Assembly: GCA_012840755.1 (NCBI GenBank)
Contig: DUWA01000017.1
Span: 1-6,508, forward strand
From: Mycoplasmatota bacterium
GTDB lineage: Bacteria > Bacillota_I > Bacilli_A > RF39 > UBA660
DNA length: 6,508 nt
Direction: 5' to 3'
Shown in pieces: positions 5,927 to 6,508 of this stretch. The translations under genes and the position numbers were made by a program. The stretch's first letter is position 1. Each line of letters starts with the position of its first letter. The notes under the pieces were generated by a model. It was given only the letters and a program-made list of their open reading frames with translations. It was not told the DNA's origin and did no database searches.

Positions 5927-6508
5927 ATGGAATTTGTTTTAATTTCTTTAGTTTCTTTTGTTATGTATCCATCAATAAACAAATATATTTATTCGAAATT
6001 AAATGATAAAAATGATATTGAAAAAATAACAGAAGAAGGACTATATCATGTTACAAGCGAAGAGGCTGTCAAATCGATAATTGATTCTGGTTTTTTTAAA
6101 CCATCAAATATTATTACTTCATATGGTAATAGAAAGGTTTTCTTTTTTGCTGGAATTCCTAAATTTAAAGAAGCTATGTTAAATGGAATAAAGGATATAG
6201 AAGAACAAAAATTAATAGCAGTAAAAATAAAACCGACTAAAGAACAACTTCAAGGGTTTAAAGTTAGAAAATATGACGATGGTGCGATTGCTCACATTGG
6301 CAAATTATATATTGAACAAATAGATACTTCTATAGCTTATCTAATACTGGATATTAATGAAAAAGGTGAATTATATTTTAAAGAAACAACTAAAGAAGAA
6401 TATTATAATCATAAACCATCAAAAATAGTAGAACAAGAGATAAATATTAAAAACTTTATATCAGCTTATAAGTATCAATATAAATTAAGTTTATATGGAA
6501 GTATTAAT
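5927..6508 (+). CDS. membrane-anchored protein of unknown function, 3' end cut off
   Basis: The frame is open for 194 codons from ATG at 5927 to the window end, so the C-terminus is missing. GGTGAT (5917-5922) lies 4 bases upstream and a perfect extended -10 precedes it, so the gene is probably real. I do not recognise the family. Residues 1-22 (starting MEFVLISLVSFVMYP) form one hydrophobic segment, probably a membrane anchor rather than a cleaved signal. The soluble part begins EGLYHVTSEEAVKSIIDSGF (37-56), followed by a hydrophobic strand VFFFAGIP (71-78), then mixed charged alpha/beta-like sequence including YDDGAIAHIG. An 'LYHvTs' strand, a helix, 'sGF' and then a short aromatic strand recall the first motifs of ADP-ribosyltransferase-like folds (PARP, KptA), with H41 in the NAD-contacting position. 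This is inference from pattern only, and the catalytic third motif cannot be assigned. It may instead be an uncharacterised Bacillota family. Confidence 0.8.
   Translation, partial: MEFVLISLVSFVMYPSINKYIYSKLNDKNDIEKITEEGLYHVTSEEAVKSIIDSGFFKPSNIITSYGNRKVFFFAGIPKFKEAMLNGIKDIEEQKLIAVKIKPTKEQLQGFKVRKYDDGAIAHIGKLYIEQIDTSIAYLILDINEKGELYFKETTKEEYYNHKPSKIVEQEINIKNFISAYKYQYKLSLYGSIN

Noticed and set aside
1..6508. UGA-to-tryptophan recoding, suggested by the extreme AT content
   Set aside because: Tryptophan is encoded by TGG (for example residue 4 of the ATPase), genes end in TAA or TAG, and no in-frame TGA interrupts a conserved domain.

Overview
This is a very AT-rich window. All genes are on the + strand, with purine-rich Shine-Dalgarno sites, TGn extended -10 promoters and TAA/TAG stops. 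Tryptophan is TGG, and no in-frame TGA has to be read through in any of the genes. Together with the protein families, this points to a low-GC Gram-positive bacterium (Bacillota, Clostridia-like or a related lineage). I cannot name the genus from the sequence.

Region 1 (about 44-1421) looks like a self-contained phage-type lysis cassette. It has a promoter, a 94-residue LL-H-like holin, and, three bases after the holin stop, a 314-residue M23 zinc endopeptidase with an SH3-like wall-binding domain, an acidic linker and a cationic amphipathic C-terminal tail. A strong intrinsic terminator closes it. No other phage gene is visible, so it is either the right edge of a prophage or an isolated or domesticated lysis module.

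Region 2 (1443-4740) holds an NAD(P)H-dependent FMN reductase/quinone reductase-like flavoprotein and a full-length P2-type cation-transporting ATPase of 884 residues. They are separated by a short, weak terminator-like hairpin that may only attenuate readthrough. The ATPase has every catalytic motif, but its ion-binding residues differ from those of typical Ca2+ pumps.

Region 3 (4756-6508) holds the translation-associated ATPase YchF with its own extended -10 promoter. It is followed by a gene cut off by the window end, which encodes a membrane-anchored protein of unknown function. The start of its soluble part faintly resembles the first motifs of ADP-ribosyltransferase-like folds.

No intergenic gap exceeds about 125 bases. 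I saw no RNA gene, CRISPR array, insertion sequence or riboswitch. The most unusual items are the acidic-linker/cationic-tail design of the endolysin, the isolated lysis cassette, the unclassified last protein, and the altered transport site of the ATPase.
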